64,000 bases of DNA from Paenibacillus sp. S150 (lineage in GTDB: Bacteria > Bacillota > Bacilli > Paenibacillales > Paenibacillaceae): NCBI RefSeq assembly GCF_019352175.1, contig NZ_JACBYI010000027.1, forward strand, positions 1 through 64,000, given 5' to 3'. Below the pieces are notes generated by a model. That model made no database searches. It had not been told where the DNA came from and worked only from the letters and a program-made list of their open reading frames with translations. The position numbers and the translations under genes were made by a program. Shown one piece after another: positions 15,535 through 24,261 of the stretch. Each line of letters opens with the position of its first letter. Position 1 is the stretch's first letter.

Positions 15535-15843
15535 ATGAACAGCAGCGACGTTGCGAATTTGGAGAAAATTCTGCCTCTGGCAGATAAATATGGGTTGGCC
15601 TATATCGTGGCCTTGATTCTGCTCTTGATTTTTCTTGTGCTGTTGCGTTCGATTGTCAAAGGCAATCTGGTGCCGCGGGAGCTGCTTGAGCGGGCTGAAG
15701 AAGACAGGGACCGTCTGCAGCATATTCTGGATAAGGAGCGTTCCGATTTCATGGCGCCCACGCTTGAGGTACTGCAAAGACTAAAAATTGATCATACGGC
15801 AGGCGGTGTGAAAGAAATAAATGAAGAAGATAGGGGTGGATAA
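15535..15843 (+). CDS. Membrane protein of the lysis cassette
   Basis: A 102-residue protein with one membrane segment at about 20-42 (GLAYIVALILLLIFLVLLRSI) and a charged, coiled-coil-like C-terminus. AAAGGAG lies upstream of the ATG. Its place after the fibre genes and before endolysin and holin suggests a holin-like or holin-accessory role (BhlA/XhlA-like in layout). The short N-terminal region before the membrane segment and the long cytoplasmic tail fit an accessory protein. Homology is not clear. Confidence 0.55.
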   Translation: MNSSDVANLEKILPLADKYGLAYIVALILLLIFLVLLRSIVKGNLVPRELLERAEEDRDRLQHILDKERSDFMAPTLEVLQRLKIDHTAGGVKEINEEDRGG

Positions 15844-15844
15844 C

Positions 15845-16042
15845 GTGTTATCTGGATGGATCAAACGGCTATCGCCCCTGCACCGGAAGAGAGAGAGGGA
15901 ACTGGCCCAAGCTTCAGCCAGGGTAATGTTCTCCATTCTTCGATATAAGGACGTATCCAAAGAAATTCAGGAGGAGATCCAAAATAACGGATTCGCCGAA
16001 TTTTTAATCTATGATCGGGGTGTCAATCATGGGCGTCGTTGA
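15845..16042 (+). CDS. Small basic protein of the lysis cassette
   Basis: About 65 residues from GTG at 15845 (GGGGTGG upstream); an ATG at 15821 would give 73 residues and overlap the preceding gene. It is basic at the start (WIKRLSPLHRKRERELAQ) and has an amphipathic end (EIQEEIQNNGFAEFLIYDRG). I do not recognise it. Its end overlaps the next frame by 14 bases, so it is part of the coupled lysis operon. Confidence 0.45.
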   Translation: MLSGWIKRLSPLHRKRERELAQASARVMFSILRYKDVSKEIQEEIQNNGFAEFLIYDRGVNHGRR

Positions 16043-16418
16043 TATTTTGCTTTTATTTGCATATTCCATATCATTTGTCTGTACGTTGCTGCTGATAGCT
16101 GCGCTTTTTTTATATTTTCGCAGACGGTTTCGTGCAAAAGTGGTCAGTTTGTTTATGCTGTCAGCCTTTTTCTTTCTGGATGCCTATACTGTCCAATTGG
16201 CTGTCGCCATTTGGATAAGATTCAGCAGTGTGTGTGGAACAGATACGCTTCTAGCTTCACTTGAATTACCAGCCTGGGCAATTGCTCAAACAGGGACTGC
16301 ATTTGGACTAATCATTTTGACCTTGCTGATGTATACCAAGCGCCAAGATCTGTTTATTGTACTGTCCGGGAGCAAGAAAGGAGAAACAAATGCTGACCCT
16401 AACCCAAATCAAAAATAA
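16029..16418 (+). CDS. Three-segment membrane protein, holin-like
   Basis: About 129 residues starting at the ATG at 16029, with GGGGTG 6 bases upstream; an ATG at 16011 would add six residues without a better site. Three membrane segments are visible (about 2-30, 40-65 and 80-105: ILLLFAYSISFVCTLLLIAAL, VSLFMLSAFFFLDAY, ALPAWAIAQTGTAFGLIILTL-type). It overlaps the endolysin frame. A holin or antiholin role is plausible from position and topology, but a second, clearer holin follows the endolysin. Confidence 0.5.
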   Translation: MGVVDILLLFAYSISFVCTLLLIAALFLYFRRRFRAKVVSLFMLSAFFFLDAYTVQLAVAIWIRFSSVCGTDTLLASLELPAWAIAQTGTAFGLIILTLLMYTKRQDLFIVLSGSKKGETNADPNPNQK

Positions 16419-17082
16419 ATCTGCTACCCGGCTAACCGGCCTGCATCCCGTAGTACTCGCAGCAGCAAATGAGCTAATCGAGCGCAGCTATGCATGTGGA
16501 GTCCCGATTCTGATCACCCAGGGCCTGCGTACAATCGCCCAGCAGGATGAGCTGTATGCGCAAGGGCGCACCAAGCCGGGGGCAATCGTTACCAATGCCA
16601 AGGGCGGCTGCAGCTATCATAATTATGGGCTGGCAATTGACTTTGCACTGCTGCTGGCGAATGGCTCAGGCGTGTCTTGGGACATGAACCGTGATGGAGA
16701 TAATGACCTGACCGCGGATTGGCTGGAAGTAGTGCAGCAGGCTAAGCAGTTGGGCTTCGAATGGGGCGGAGACTGGACCAGTCTGAAGGATTATCCGCAT
16801 TTTCAGATGAGCTTTGGATTGGCGCTTTCAGCGCTGCGATCAGGAGTGCAGCCTTCCGCACAAGCGGTGGCAGCGGCATATAAACGGATGAATACGAAGG
16901 AGGGGCAGGCTGTGAAGAGCGAAGTGATCGCGGTTGTAAAAGTAAATGGCGTCAAAATTGCCGACGGCGTATTGGAGAACGGTGTGACCTATGTACCTGT
17001 GCGTGCTATAGCGGAAGCGCTCGGGGCTGGAGTTGCGTATGATTCAACAACCAGAACCGTTGAAATTACGCCTGGCCGTTAG
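16390..17082 (+). CDS. Endolysin: M15 peptidase with Cu-amine-oxidase-like domain
   Basis: A 230-residue enzyme. Residues 1-150 are an M15 (VanY/L-alanyl-D-glutamate peptidase-like) domain with SYHNYGLAIDF and YPHFQMS, the zinc-binding His/Asp pattern. Residues 175-230 (VNGVKIADGVLENGVTYVPV, IAEALGAGVAYD) form a copper-amine-oxidase N-terminal-like domain, common in Paenibacillus surface proteins. AAAGGAG precedes the ATG at 16390; the longer frame begins inside the previous gene. It would cut peptidoglycan cross-bridge peptides so that the particles escape. The C-terminal domain may aid wall binding, which is inferred. Confidence 0.85.
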   Translation: MLTLTQIKNKSATRLTGLHPVVLAAANELIERSYACGVPILITQGLRTIAQQDELYAQGRTKPGAIVTNAKGGCSYHNYGLAIDFALLLANGSGVSWDMNRDGDNDLTADWLEVVQQAKQLGFEWGGDWTSLKDYPHFQMSFGLALSALRSGVQPSAQAVAAAYKRMNTKEGQAVKSEVIAVVKVNGVKIADGVLENGVTYVPVRAIAEALGAGVAYDSTTRTVEITPGR

Positions 17083-17136
17083 TACGTTTTGAAACCGCCT
17101 TGAGCATTTTTTGCGAACAGAAAGGAATGGTAATTC

Positions 17137-17418
17137 ATGATAAATAATGATCTTCTAGACAATGTGCTGGCGTTTGCCTCAGTATTGGCTGTGTTTATCC
17201 TCGCTCTCGTACAGTTGATCAAAAATAGTATCAATCTTCCGCGCAACACTGTCCCTTTTATCGGACTTGGAATTGGGCTGCTGATAGGGGGAGCTGCGTA
17301 TCCTTTTACCGATCTAGGACTTACACTCAGGTTATGGTCAGGCGGGCTGGCCGGATTATCTGCAACAGGTTTTTTCGAATTGGCCTTCAACAATCATCCT
17401 GGGACCACCCGCAAATGA
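17137..17418 (+). CDS. Phage holin (A118-like)
   Basis: A 93-residue protein with three hydrophobic segments (NVLAFASVLAVFILALVQLI, VPFIGLGIGLLIGGAAYPF, LWSGGLAGLSATGFFEL) and a short basic end. This matches A118/Hol118-type holins in length and layout. AAAGGAATGG precedes the ATG. It follows the endolysin and ends the tail-particle locus before a strong terminator. The holin permeabilises the membrane so that the cytoplasmic M15 endolysin reaches the wall. Confidence 0.75.
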   Translation: MINNDLLDNVLAFASVLAVFILALVQLIKNSINLPRNTVPFIGLGIGLLIGGAAYPFTDLGLTLRLWSGGLAGLSATGFFELAFNNHPGTTRK

Positions 17419-17436
17419 TACGTGAATTTAATTGAC

Positions 17437-17464
17437 AGCCGGCTCTCTGGAGTCGGCTTTTTTT
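17437..17464 (+). terminator. Terminator ending the tail-particle locus
   Basis: Stem AGCCGGCT/AGTCGGCT with loop CTCTGG, then TTTTTTT. It isolates the phage-like genes from ppc. Confidence 0.85.
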
Positions 17465-17715
17465 GTGTATTTACGTAATGTATTATCACATAACTGCTAC
17501 ATAAAGCGGACGTGGATCAGACACTATAATAGGAAGAAATACATATTTTTTTTGAGACTGTATAAATAGCCGGATTGGTGTATAATCTTAATTGCTGTAT
17601 CGCTTTACAGCACAATAAAGTTGGAGATTTCCGGGCGGTTTTATTGTATGATATGAGGAAAGCTTCAAATAGACAATGTTAAAGCATTGATCCGGAAGAG
17701 GATGGGGGGAGCAGC

Positions 17716-20508
17716 ATGACCGAACTTACGACTGCCGTCAGCAAAAGCAATTCTAACAATCTGCTGCGGCGAGACGTACGGTTCCTGGGGAATATTTTGG
17801 GTGAAGTCTTGGTTCACCAAGGCGGCAACGAACTGCTGGAGATCGTGGAGAAGATCCGTGAAACCAGCAAATCGCTGCGCTCATTGTTTTTGCCTGAACT
17901 GCACAATGAATTCAAGGAGCTAATCAATTCACTGGATCCGGAGAATCGGCACCAGGTGATTCGGGCATTTGCCATCTATTTTCAATTGGTGAACATCGCC
18001 GAGCAGAATCACCGGATTCGCCGCAAACGCGACTATGAACGTTCAGCCGGGGAAACTGTACAGCCCGGTTCTATCGAAAGCGCGATTCAGGAGCTCCGTG
18101 AGCGGGATTTCTCACATGAGGATGTTCATGAGATCATGAACGGTCTGTCTCTGGAGCTGGTCATGACGGCTCACCCTACGGAAGCCATGCGGCGGGCGAT
18201 TCTCGATATTCACAAACGGATTTCCGATGATGTCATGGGTCTGGATAACCCTACCTTAACTTTCCGGGAGCGCGAACAGCTGCGCGAGAAGCTGTTGAAT
18301 GAGGTCATTACCTTGTGGCAGACGGATGAACTGCGCGACCGCAAGCCTACTGTGCTCGATGAAGTGCGGAACGGCATGTACTATTTCCATGAAACGATTT
18401 TTCAGGTGCTGCCGGATGTATATCAAGAACTTGAGCGATGTCTAAGCAAATATTATCCTGGCCAGAACTGGCATGTGCCGACTTATCTGCGTTTCGGTTC
18501 ATGGATCGGCGGCGACCGCGACGGCAACCCTTCGGTGACTGCGGCTGTGACCCTGCAGACCCTGCGTTTGCAGCGTAAGCTGGCGATTCGGGAATACCAG
18601 CGCATTATGCGCGGGCTGATGCAGTATTTAAGTTTCAGTACAAGCATCGTCAATGTGACGCCGGAACTGCTGGAATCAATTGAGCAAGACCGCAATATTA
18701 TCAATCTTAACCGGGTGGACGCCTGGCGCAATGACAACGAGCCTTACCGGATTAAGCTCAGCTATATGATCTCCAAGACACAGAACGTTCTTGATGATGA
18801 GAAAAAAGGTACGCCGGAGCGCTACTCCTCACCACAGCAATTTATAGATGATTTGAATGTGATTGACCGCAGTCTGCGCCATCACTATGCCGATTATGTA
18901 GCGGATACCTACATTAAAAAGCTTATTCGCCAGGTAGAGCTGTTTGGATTTCATACGGCGACTCTTGACGTCCGCCAGCATAGTCAGGAGCATGAGAATG
19001 CGATGACTGAAATTTTGGCCAAAATGAATGTTACACAGGATTACAGCAAGCTGGAGGAAAATGAGAAGATCGAGCTTCTGGAAAAGCTCTTGAATGATCC
19101 TCGGCCGCTGACTTCGCCGTACCAGTCATATAGTGAGAGCACAGAGGAATGTCTTGCAGTATACCGCACCATTTATACAGCGCAAGCGGAATACGGCAAA
19201 CAGTGTATTACCAGCTACCTGATCAGCATGGCTGAAGCCGCAAGTGATATTCTGGAGGTTATGGTCTTTGCCAAAGAAGTTGGACTGTTCCGCAAAGACA
19301 ATGATGGCACTGTGGTGTGTACTCTGCAGGCAGTACCGCTGTTCGAGACTATCGACGATCTTCATAATGCGCCGCAAATTATGCGTACACTGCTCAGCCT
19401 GCCGATCTACCGGGATGCGGTTAGAGCGATGAATGATCTCCAGGAAATCATGCTGGGATATTCGGACAGCAACAAGGATGGCGGTGTGGTTACCGCCAAC
19501 TGGGAGCTGCGTGTGGCACTCAAGGATATTACAGCTACAGCGGATGAATTCGGCATTAAGCTGAAATTTTTCCATGGCCGCGGAGGGGCGCTTGGCCGTG
19601 GAGGCATGCCGCTGAACCGCAGTATTCTGGCTCAACCGGCCTCGACAATTGGCGGCGGCATCAAAATTACGGAACAGGGTGAAGTCATCTCCTCCCGTTA
19701 TTCAATGCAGGGAATTGCCTACCGCAGCCTGGAGCAGGCAACCTCTGCACTCGTTACTGCTGCGATTAATGCCAGATCACCGCAGACGGATCTGTACGAA
19801 CCGAAATGGGAGGAAATTATAGAACGGATTTCGGAGGTATCCCTGAACAAATATCAGGATCTGATCTTCCGTGATCCGGACTTCCTGAATTTCTTCAAAG
19901 AGTCGACTCCGCTTCCCGAGGTGGGAGAGCTTAACATTGGTTCCCGCCCGTCCAAGCGGAAGAATAGTGACCGCTTTGAAGACCTGCGTGCGATTCCTTG
20001 GGTTTTTGCCTGGACGCAAAGCCGCTATCTGCTGCCGGCTTGGTATGCTGCGGGAACGGGCTTGCAGAGCTTCTATGACGGCAAAGAAGAGAACCTGAAG
20101 ATTATGCAGCATATGTATGCCAGCTTCTCTTTCTTCACTACGTTAATTGATACGCTGCAAATGGCCATTGCCAAGGCCGACCTGATTATCGCCAAGGAAT
20201 ACGCCAGTATGGGCAAAAACGATGAAGCCCGCCTGCGCATCTTCGGACAGATTGAAGCGGAATTCAAGCTGACCTCCGAGCTGATTCTCAAAATCACCGG
20301 CCAGCAGGACATTCTGGATAACGTGCCTGTTATCCAGGAATCGATCCGTTTGCGTAATCCGTACGTTGATCCGCTCAGCTATTTGCAGGTGCAGCTGCTG
20401 TCCGAGCTCAGAGCTTTGCGCGAAGTGGAGGGCGATGATACCGAGCTGCTGCGCGAGGTGCTGCTCACCATCAACGGCATTGCCGCCGGACTGCGGAATA
20501 CGGGCTGA
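17716..20508 (+). CDS. ppc: Phosphoenolpyruvate carboxylase
   Basis: A 930-residue enzyme that carboxylates phosphoenolpyruvate to oxaloacetate, refilling the TCA cycle. Motifs are VMTAHPTEAMRRAIL (catalytic His), RFGSWIGGDRDGNPSVT, GYSDSNKDGG, the glycine loop FHGRGGALGRGG and RAIPWVFAWTQSR. All active-site stretches are intact and the length is typical. GGGGGAG precedes the ATG. A candidate -10 (TATAAT, 17581-17586) lies about 130 bases upstream without a clear -35. It forms its own unit, with terminators on both sides, and is housekeeping DNA bordering the tail-particle locus. Confidence 0.97.
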   Translation: MTELTTAVSKSNSNNLLRRDVRFLGNILGEVLVHQGGNELLEIVEKIRETSKSLRSLFLPELHNEFKELINSLDPENRHQVIRAFAIYFQLVNIAEQNHRIRRKRDYERSAGETVQPGSIESAIQELRERDFSHEDVHEIMNGLSLELVMTAHPTEAMRRAILDIHKRISDDVMGLDNPTLTFREREQLREKLLNEVITLWQTDELRDRKPTVLDEVRNGMYYFHETIFQVLPDVYQELERCLSKYYPGQNWHVPTYLRFGSWIGGDRDGNPSVTAAVTLQTLRLQRKLAIREYQRIMRGLMQYLSFSTSIVNVTPELLESIEQDRNIINLNRVDAWRNDNEPYRIKLSYMISKTQNVLDDEKKGTPERYSSPQQFIDDLNVIDRSLRHHYADYVADTYIKKLIRQVELFGFHTATLDVRQHSQEHENAMTEILAKMNVTQDYSKLEENEKIELLEKLLNDPRPLTSPYQSYSESTEECLAVYRTIYTAQAEYGKQCITSYLISMAEAASDILEVMVFAKEVGLFRKDNDGTVVCTLQAVPLFETIDDLHNAPQIMRTLLSLPIYRDAVRAMNDLQEIMLGYSDSNKDGGVVTANWELRVALKDITATADEFGIKLKFFHGRGGALGRGGMPLNRSILAQPASTIGGGIKITEQGEVISSRYSMQGIAYRSLEQATSALVTAAINARSPQTDLYEPKWEEIIERISEVSLNKYQDLIFRDPDFLNFFKESTPLPEVGELNIGSRPSKRKNSDRFEDLRAIPWVFAWTQSRYLLPAWYAAGTGLQSFYDGKEENLKIMQHMYASFSFFTTLIDTLQMAIAKADLIIAKEYASMGKNDEARLRIFGQIEAEFKLTSELILKITGQQDILDNVPVIQESIRLRNPYVDPLSYLQVQLLSELRALREVEGDDTELLREVLLTINGIAAGLRNTG

Positions 20509-20605
20509 TAACTTCATTGATAAGGACTTCCTTCATGGTCCTGCCCTTCATTCTCCTGCCCTAACGATCTTGAACCTAGGAAGTCGGCAGTGCCGCTTCC
20601 CCACT

Positions 20606-20646
20606 CCCTGTCTGCCTCTGTATGGAGGCCGGACGGGGATTTTTTA
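20606..20646 (+). terminator. ppc terminator
   Basis: Long stem CCCTGTCTGCCTC / GAGGCCGGACGGGG with G-T pairs, followed by TTTTTT. Confidence 0.8.
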
Positions 20647-20653
20647 AAAATAT

Positions 20654-20741
20654 GATTTATATGCTCGGCACACTAAATGATCCTTCTATTTCTCGCTGAA
20701 ACACGCCGTCCTTATAAGGACGGCGTAGCCGTTTCTACTTG
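20654..20741 (+). repeat. Family A hairpin repeat, copy 2
   Basis: Copy nearly identical to 3474-3563, with inner palindrome CCGTCCTTATAAGGACGG and ends GCTGAAACAC / GCCGTTTCTACTTG. Confidence 0.85.
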
Positions 20742-21050
20742 TTGTTTAGGATATTTTGATTTTTTTTGCTGTGTTAAGGTGTGTATACATTTAGGGATAA
20801 GCAAAAACTTGTGGTAGCCGTGTTGAACCTGCGGGTTCTGCTTTGCTGGAGGAAACGCGGAATTAAGGGGCCGGCCTGGGTCTCGGAGGGCAGGAATATG
20901 GAATGGAGTGAAGTGGAATGAGTAAGAATTAGTACACTTACACGGACAAAAAAGTCTTAAAGGAATCGTGGGAAAAAGCTGGCTCCATCTAAAAGTAGGA
21001 TCCGGCACTAAGTGCGCGGAGGGCCAGAGGAATTCCGGAGAAACGATAGT

Positions 21051-21123
21051 GTTCGCCTTTAAAGACCGGTTTCAACCTGCAATCTTATTCCAATCAGGAA
21101 ACCGGCTTTAACAGCGGCCGGAA
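21051..21123 (+). repeat. Family C stem-loop, copy 1
   Basis: Stem TAAAGACCGGTTTC (21060-21073) / GAAACCGGCTTTA (21098-21110), preceded by GTTCGCCTTT and followed by GGCCGGAAG. The loop contains CTGC and CCAATCAG, shared with the copy at 22485-22560, which has a different stem sequence that still pairs. Confidence 0.65.
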
Positions 21124-21274
21124 GAACTCTCTGAACCTGCAGCGGACTTCATTCACATCGTCAACCGCTGATTTTGGTTTTAAGCCAAAAAGGTAATTTA
21201 ATGTATAGGAATGGAACCGGAGAACCTGAAAACGCTGATGGAACGCAAGGAGGTTCATAGGGAACGGAAGCGAA

Positions 21275-21521
21275 GTGGAAAAAGTAACACTAATAGGCTG
21301 GAATTTTGGCTTTAACGGGCTTTAGTGGGATTTTGTACACTTCATGGAGGTCCGTTTACCCCAAACGGCTGATTTCGGCTGAATTAGTTGTACTTTTTCC
21401 CACTAGGGATGATTCAGGAGCCGAATGCGCTACCTTAGTGTTACTTTTTACCACTAAAATAGCTGCCCTTTGGATGAATGGTTCAAGTTCATCTTAGTGC
21501 AGGCGTATTCCTCTGCAGGGG
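21275..21521 (+). repeat. Family B repeat, copy 1
   Basis: About 250 bases with four related 20-base motifs: two as GTGGAAAAAGTAACAC-type and two as GTACTTTTTCCCACTA-type, in opposite orientations. Similar copies lie at 30614-30841 and, interrupted by an IS, at 51646-52565. A further 75 bases upstream (from about 21199) are shared with the copy near 51552. No coding potential. Confidence 0.75.
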
Positions 21522-22180
21522 GGAGAAACGGATCGATTAAAGTGGGGATTAAGAACCTATCCCAAGATAAGTTACCGGGTTTGAATGGATCGTACGCTTC
21601 TCCAAACGATATGAGCGCAGGCGAAATGAAGCAAGACTTCATAGTTCCATGCCTTCTTTCAAGCGAACAACAGCCCGCATACCTCTTTTCTAAGGGGCCA
21701 GTCTATAGGTAGGCGTGTAGTGGGCTTTATTTGTTTTTTTTGGCTTATCCCCTTGTGTAGGTGCGGAGTAGGCAACCCAAGCATCCGGCAGCTCCCTTCC
21801 CATCCCAACGATTACTTCCACACTCATCCGCTTACTCTTTCTCGCTCGCTGTGTGTGATTATTCGCAAGATTACTGCAGCACGCCCGAAATAACGGCAGA
21901 AATGCCGTCGTTGAGGCGAAGCTGGCCAACTCTCATCATCTCTTACTTTTTTCTTACCCATAGTTCTTACTTAGCATATTCTGGGATAGGCTCTTAGTTT
22001 ACTTTTTCCACTTGAGCTTAGCCGCAAGGTCTGACTGGAGGGATCGGGGAGGAAGAGCTTCAACTGACCAGGGGAACCGGAGAGCCAGGGAACCGCAGGG
22101 AGTCTTACACCTGAAATCCCAAACAGCTAATCTGTCCAGCAAAGGGCGGCATAGCCGTTTTGTTCAAGATAAGAATTTAA

Positions 22181-22335
22181 CCGGAATTTCGAAAGTGAAT
22201 TGAACAAATCCAGATCGGACAAGGGATAGCCCCTCTTTTTTCCATCACCCATTTGGTGCAAGTTGTTTTTCACAAAAAATCCCTTCGTGTAGAGCCTTTT
22301 AGATGATTTGTAGATGCTTACTTTCGAAATTCAGG
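22181..22335 (-). mobile_element. MITE-like element, copy 1
   Basis: 155 bases bounded by inverted repeats CCGGAATTTCGAAAG and CTTTCGAAATTCAGG. The interior reads, on the minus strand, like the element at 50791-50945. Flanks TTTAA / TTTAT suggest a 5-base target duplication with one change. It sits inside a family A repeat. No coding capacity. Confidence 0.75.
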
Positions 22336-22422
22336 TTTATACGTTTCACGCCATATATTAGCCTTATTTTTCTCGCTGAAACGGATACCGTCCTTATAAG
22401 GACGGCGTAGCTGTTTCTACTT
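22336..22422 (+). repeat. Family A hairpin repeat, copy 3
   Basis: Starts at the right edge of the MITE and ends GCTGTTTCTACTTC; inner palindrome CCGTCCTTATAAGGACGG. The MITE separates it from its first few bases (GAATTTA at about 22174). Confidence 0.8.
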
Positions 22423-22484
22423 CTTCTAGATTGATCGCCTGCCGGAGCGACGGAGCGGGAATCTGGAACTGGAGAAGCGTCAGC

Positions 22485-22560
22485 GTTCGCCTTTGTTGTC
22501 AGATTTAGGGCTGCGAACTGCGGCTCCAATCAGGAAATCTGAAAACAAGGCGACCGAAAG
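22485..22560 (+). repeat. Family C stem-loop, copy 2
   Basis: Arms CGCCTTTGTTGTCAGATTT (22488-22506) and AAATCTGAAAACAAGGCG (22535-22552) pair nearly throughout. Flanks GTTCGCCTTT and GGCGACCGAAAG, and CTCCAATCAG in the loop, match copy 1 although the stem sequence differs. Confidence 0.65.
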
Positions 22561-22751
22561 TCCAAATGTTTCGGGCAGTCAGCGATTAATCAGCTCTATT
22601 TTTCAATTTATCCCATTTTTTTCCTATAATCCTACAAGGCAACAATACAATCCTTGATTTTTGAACAAACTTGAATTACGATTTAAGAGCTTGTACCGTG
22701 GACATTCAAGAGATGAAAGACCAAGGGCGGCAAGTCTGGGGGAGTTAACAG

Positions 22752-23318
22752 GTGGAGAACTTGGAAGGCAGATTGACAAAGCTCGCCTTGAAGGGCGACC
22801 AAAGGGCCTTTGCCGAGCTTGTGGAATTATATAAAGACAAAATATATCATTTGGCTTACCGGATGCTGAACAACCGTCATGAAGCGGAGGATATTGTTCA
22901 GGAAACGTTTTTGCGCGTATATCGGAATTTGGACCGTTATGATGACAAGCAGAAATTTTCAACGTGGATTTACCGCATCGGCACGAACCTTTGTATTGAC
23001 AGGCTGCGCAAGCGGCGGCCGACGTATTCGCTGGATGCCGAGATGAATGATCAGGAAGGCATTGACGGCTATTCCATGATCCCCAGCGATAATGTGACCC
23101 CGGAAACGGAGCTGCTGCTCTCCGAGACGCAGAGGCTGATCTACGAGGCGATCGACAGCTTGCCGGTGAAATACAGGTCGGTGATGATTTTGCGCTATCT
23201 GCAGGATTTGTCGCTTCAGGAAATCAGTGATGTCATGGATATGCCCGTAACAACGATCAAGACCCGCGTGCATCGCGGACGTGAATTTTTGCGTAAAAAA
23301 TTAGGCCCCAAAATGTAA
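22752..23318 (+). CDS. sigW: ECF sigma factor SigW
   Basis: A 188-residue ECF sigma factor. Region 2 (FAELVELYKDKIYHLAYRML, EAEDIVQETFLRVYRNLDRYD) and region 4 (YRSVMILRYLQDLSLQEISD, TTIKTRVHRGREFLRKKL) are clear. It starts with GTG, with GGGGGAG 7 bases upstream. SigW directs genes answering envelope stress and antimicrobial peptides. The anti-sigma factor follows 120 bases later, and cdaA-cdaR-glmM come next, the order found in many Paenibacillus and Bacillus genomes. A self-recognised promoter would be expected upstream, but I could not place convincing -35/-10 boxes. Confidence 0.95.
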   Translation: MENLEGRLTKLALKGDQRAFAELVELYKDKIYHLAYRMLNNRHEAEDIVQETFLRVYRNLDRYDDKQKFSTWIYRIGTNLCIDRLRKRRPTYSLDAEMNDQEGIDGYSMIPSDNVTPETELLLSETQRLIYEAIDSLPVKYRSVMILRYLQDLSLQEISDVMDMPVTTIKTRVHRGREFLRKKLGPKM

Positions 23319-23439
23319 AAATAGATTATTTTTTATGAAACGTCTGATTGGCAGCGCCGTATGTAAGTTAAGCAAGTCTTATGCGCCCTGCCCATTTGCC
23401 AAGTAATAATTAAACAGCCTCATGAAAGGATTGGCTCCT

Positions 23440-24054
23440 ATGGAATGCAAACTGGCCGTCTCTATGATGCACGACTACCTGGATGACGACTTGCCCGAAC
23501 TGCAGCAGAGGGAATTGAAGGAGCATCTTCTATCCTGTACAGATTGCCGTGCAAAGTTCAAAGAACTGGAACAGACCGATATGCTGATGTTTTCCCTGAT
23601 GCACCAGAATCCTGTGGCTTCGGAGGATCTGGTAGGCCGGATTATGAGCTCCATACCGCAAGTCAAGAAAGAACGGGCCTTTGTTACCTGGATCAAGCGG
23701 CATCCCGCGTTTACAGCGGCGTCCGTGTTTATTCTTGTAATGCTGATGAGCTCCGTTACTTTTTGGAATCAGGACCGGCAGCTTGTAGTCAGGGGAAGTG
23801 ACCTGGATCAGGTTGTCATCAAAGGAGATACGGTCATCGTACCTTCCGGCAAAACAATATCCGGCGATCTGACGGTTGAGAACGGTAAAACTCAGGTATA
23901 TGGGGAAGTGAACGGCAATGTGACTGTGATCGACGGCTCCTTGTACCAGGCTTCAACAGCTCATATCTCCGGGCAAGTCAAAAGCATAGACCAAGCGGTA
24001 AGTTGGCTCTGGTATAAAGTGACGAACATGTTCTCTGAAGTTGCCTACCGTTAA
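23440..24054 (+). CDS. rsiW: Anti-sigma factor RsiW
   Basis: A 204-residue membrane anti-sigma factor. The cytoplasmic zinc-binding ZAS domain shows HLLSCTDC (H-x3-C-x2-C) at about 29-36; one membrane segment lies at about 87-108 (PAFTAASVFILVMLMSSV); the outer part is a small bactofilin/polymer-like repeat (VIVPSGKTISGDLTVENGKT, GNVTVIDGSLYQ). I start at the ATG at 23440 because AAAGGA precedes it; the ATG at 23422 lacks a site. It holds SigW at the membrane until stepwise proteolysis releases it. Confidence 0.9.
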   Translation: MECKLAVSMMHDYLDDDLPELQQRELKEHLLSCTDCRAKFKELEQTDMLMFSLMHQNPVASEDLVGRIMSSIPQVKKERAFVTWIKRHPAFTAASVFILVMLMSSVTFWNQDRQLVVRGSDLDQVVIKGDTVIVPSGKTISGDLTVENGKTQVYGEVNGNVTVIDGSLYQASTAHISGQVKSIDQAVSWLWYKVTNMFSEVAYR

Positions 24055-24089
24055 ACAACAATTGGTTGCTTTTAGCAGAAATATTATTT

Positions 24090-24122
24090 GCGCCTCTTTT
24101 TCCGGAAAGATGGCGCTTTTTT
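24090..24122 (+). terminator. Terminator after rsiW
   Basis: Stem GCGCCTCTTT / AAAGATGGCGC, loop TTCCGG, then TTTTTT. It separates sigW-rsiW from cdaA. Confidence 0.85.
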
Positions 24123-24261
24123 GTTGCCTGTAAATAGGATGAGGCGAATCCCGCCGGCCTAAACTTGCAACCTGGGCTGGAACGTTATAACCTAGATATG
24201 ATACAGAACTTACAGGCATTTTACATAAACCCAGCTAATATGAAATGACGGGGGTTTTGGC

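Larger units (their letters stand above)
20742..22751. other. Gene-free repeat island
   Basis: Two kilobases between ppc and sigW carry no credible gene. Frames here overlap repeats, and no start has a good ribosome site together with protein-like composition. Contents are family A, B and C repeats, one MITE, and stretches such as 21530-22140 in which I recognise only a family B-like motif near 21997 and a family A tail near 22144. The same repeat types recur at 50780-53260. Confidence 0.7.

Noticed and set aside
1500..17470. Attachment sites or integrase marking a mobile prophage
   Set aside because: No integrase is present and no direct repeat of a tRNA end flanks the tail locus; the tRNA scars lie inside the tRNA array instead.
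22620..22751. A SigW autoregulatory promoter before sigW
   Set aside because: TGAAC- and CGTG-like pieces exist but not at the 16-17 base spacing needed.
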